Assembly (NCBI GenBank): GCA_937923255.1
Contig: CALAIL010000056.1
Location: 1-12,912 of the forward strand
Length of the DNA stretch: 12,912 bases
Direction of reading: 5' to 3'
Source: an uncultured Propionivibrio sp.
GTDB lineage: Bacteria; Pseudomonadota; Gammaproteobacteria; Burkholderiales; Rhodocyclaceae
In this document: in pieces, positions 12,877-12,912 of the stretch
Position numbering within the stretch: position 1 is the first letter of the stretch
How the letters are laid out: every line of letters begins with the position of its first letter
Program-made: the position numbers and the translations under genes
Notes under the pieces: model-generated
What the model was told of the DNA's origin: nothing
Seen by the model: the letters and a program-made list of their open reading frames with translations, nothing else
Databases searched by the model: none

Positions 12877-12912
12877 ATGGTTTTTGTATTTCTTTTAGGG
12901 TGCGTTTCTTTA
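12877..12912 (+). CDS. Partial gene start with good ribosome binding site (runs off the window)
   Basis: AGGAG (12864-12868) lies eight bases before ATG at 12877. The twelve visible codons read MVFVFLLGCVSL, a hydrophobic start that could be a signal peptide or membrane helix. LLGC resembles a lipobox, but only eight residues precede the Cys and there is no positive charge, so a lipoprotein is doubtful. Confidence 0.5.
   Translation, partial: MVFVFLLGCVSL

Noticed and set aside
1..12912. Insertion sequence or transposase
   Set aside because: No transposase motif, terminal inverted repeats with target duplication, or integrase was found. The dispersed repeats lack any coding gene of that kind.
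4310..12912. RTX toxin, bacteriocin precursor or acyltransferase next to the exporter
   Set aside because: No GGxGxDxUx-type nonapeptides, no double-glycine leader ahead of a small Cys- or Gly-rich peptide, and no HlyC-like protein are seen in any plausible frame.

Overview
The window looks like chromosomal DNA of a Gram-negative proteobacterium. It encodes a three-part type I secretion system with a TolC-type outer-membrane protein and a periplasmic esterase with a Sec signal peptide. I cannot place the genus from sequence alone. The Neisseria uptake word GCCGTCTGAA does not occur as a repeated motif. The base composition is strikingly mosaic. The secretion operon, the esterase and the dispersed repeats are GC-rich, while three stretches (about 1-615, 3030-4060 and 12330-12912) are AT-rich.

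Layout from left to right: (1) the 3' end of an AT-rich polytopic membrane protein (to 506) and a 30-codon ORF (523-615). (2) Repeat locus A (about 647-1270). (3) A secreted alpha/beta-hydrolase of the IroE/BesA-like esterase family on the minus strand (2537 down to 1278), whose C-terminus looks frameshifted. (4) Repeat locus B (2674-2960), ending in a sigma70-like promoter that points at an AT-rich gene for a membrane-anchored, probably periplasmic helical protein (3164-4036). (5) A 273-bp spacer with a strong hairpin (4062-4098). (6) A minus-strand operon running 11394 to 4310: a HlyB-type ABC transporter with a C39-like domain, a HlyD-type membrane-fusion protein, a CyaE/TolC-type outer-membrane protein, an unrecognised basic 99-residue protein, and a GT4-type glycosyltransferase. 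(7) Repeat locus C (11680-12265), ending in the same promoter as locus B. (8) AT-rich DNA with a 65-codon ORF, decayed-looking coding fragments and the start of another gene at the right edge.

The operon genes overlap or nearly touch and should be co-expressed. ABC, MFP and OMP form the continuous export channel. Both catalytic positions of the C39-like domain appear to be replaced, so the exporter should be of the RTX/haemolysin kind, with an uncleaved C-terminal signal. No RTX toxin or adhesin is encoded in the window, so the substrate must lie elsewhere or be unusual. The glycosyltransferase and the 99-residue protein are the parts not found in a textbook haemolysin operon.

The least explained feature is a modular repeat family. 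Two modules, here called X (about 80-105 bp) and Y (about 105-155 bp, built from ~40-bp degenerate units), recur in different orders at loci A, B and C. At B and C, but not at A, homology continues through a TTGACA-17 bp-TAGCyT promoter that reads into AT-rich genes. This is what one might see if the repeats mark junctions where foreign gene cassettes were placed under a shared promoter. That interpretation is inference.
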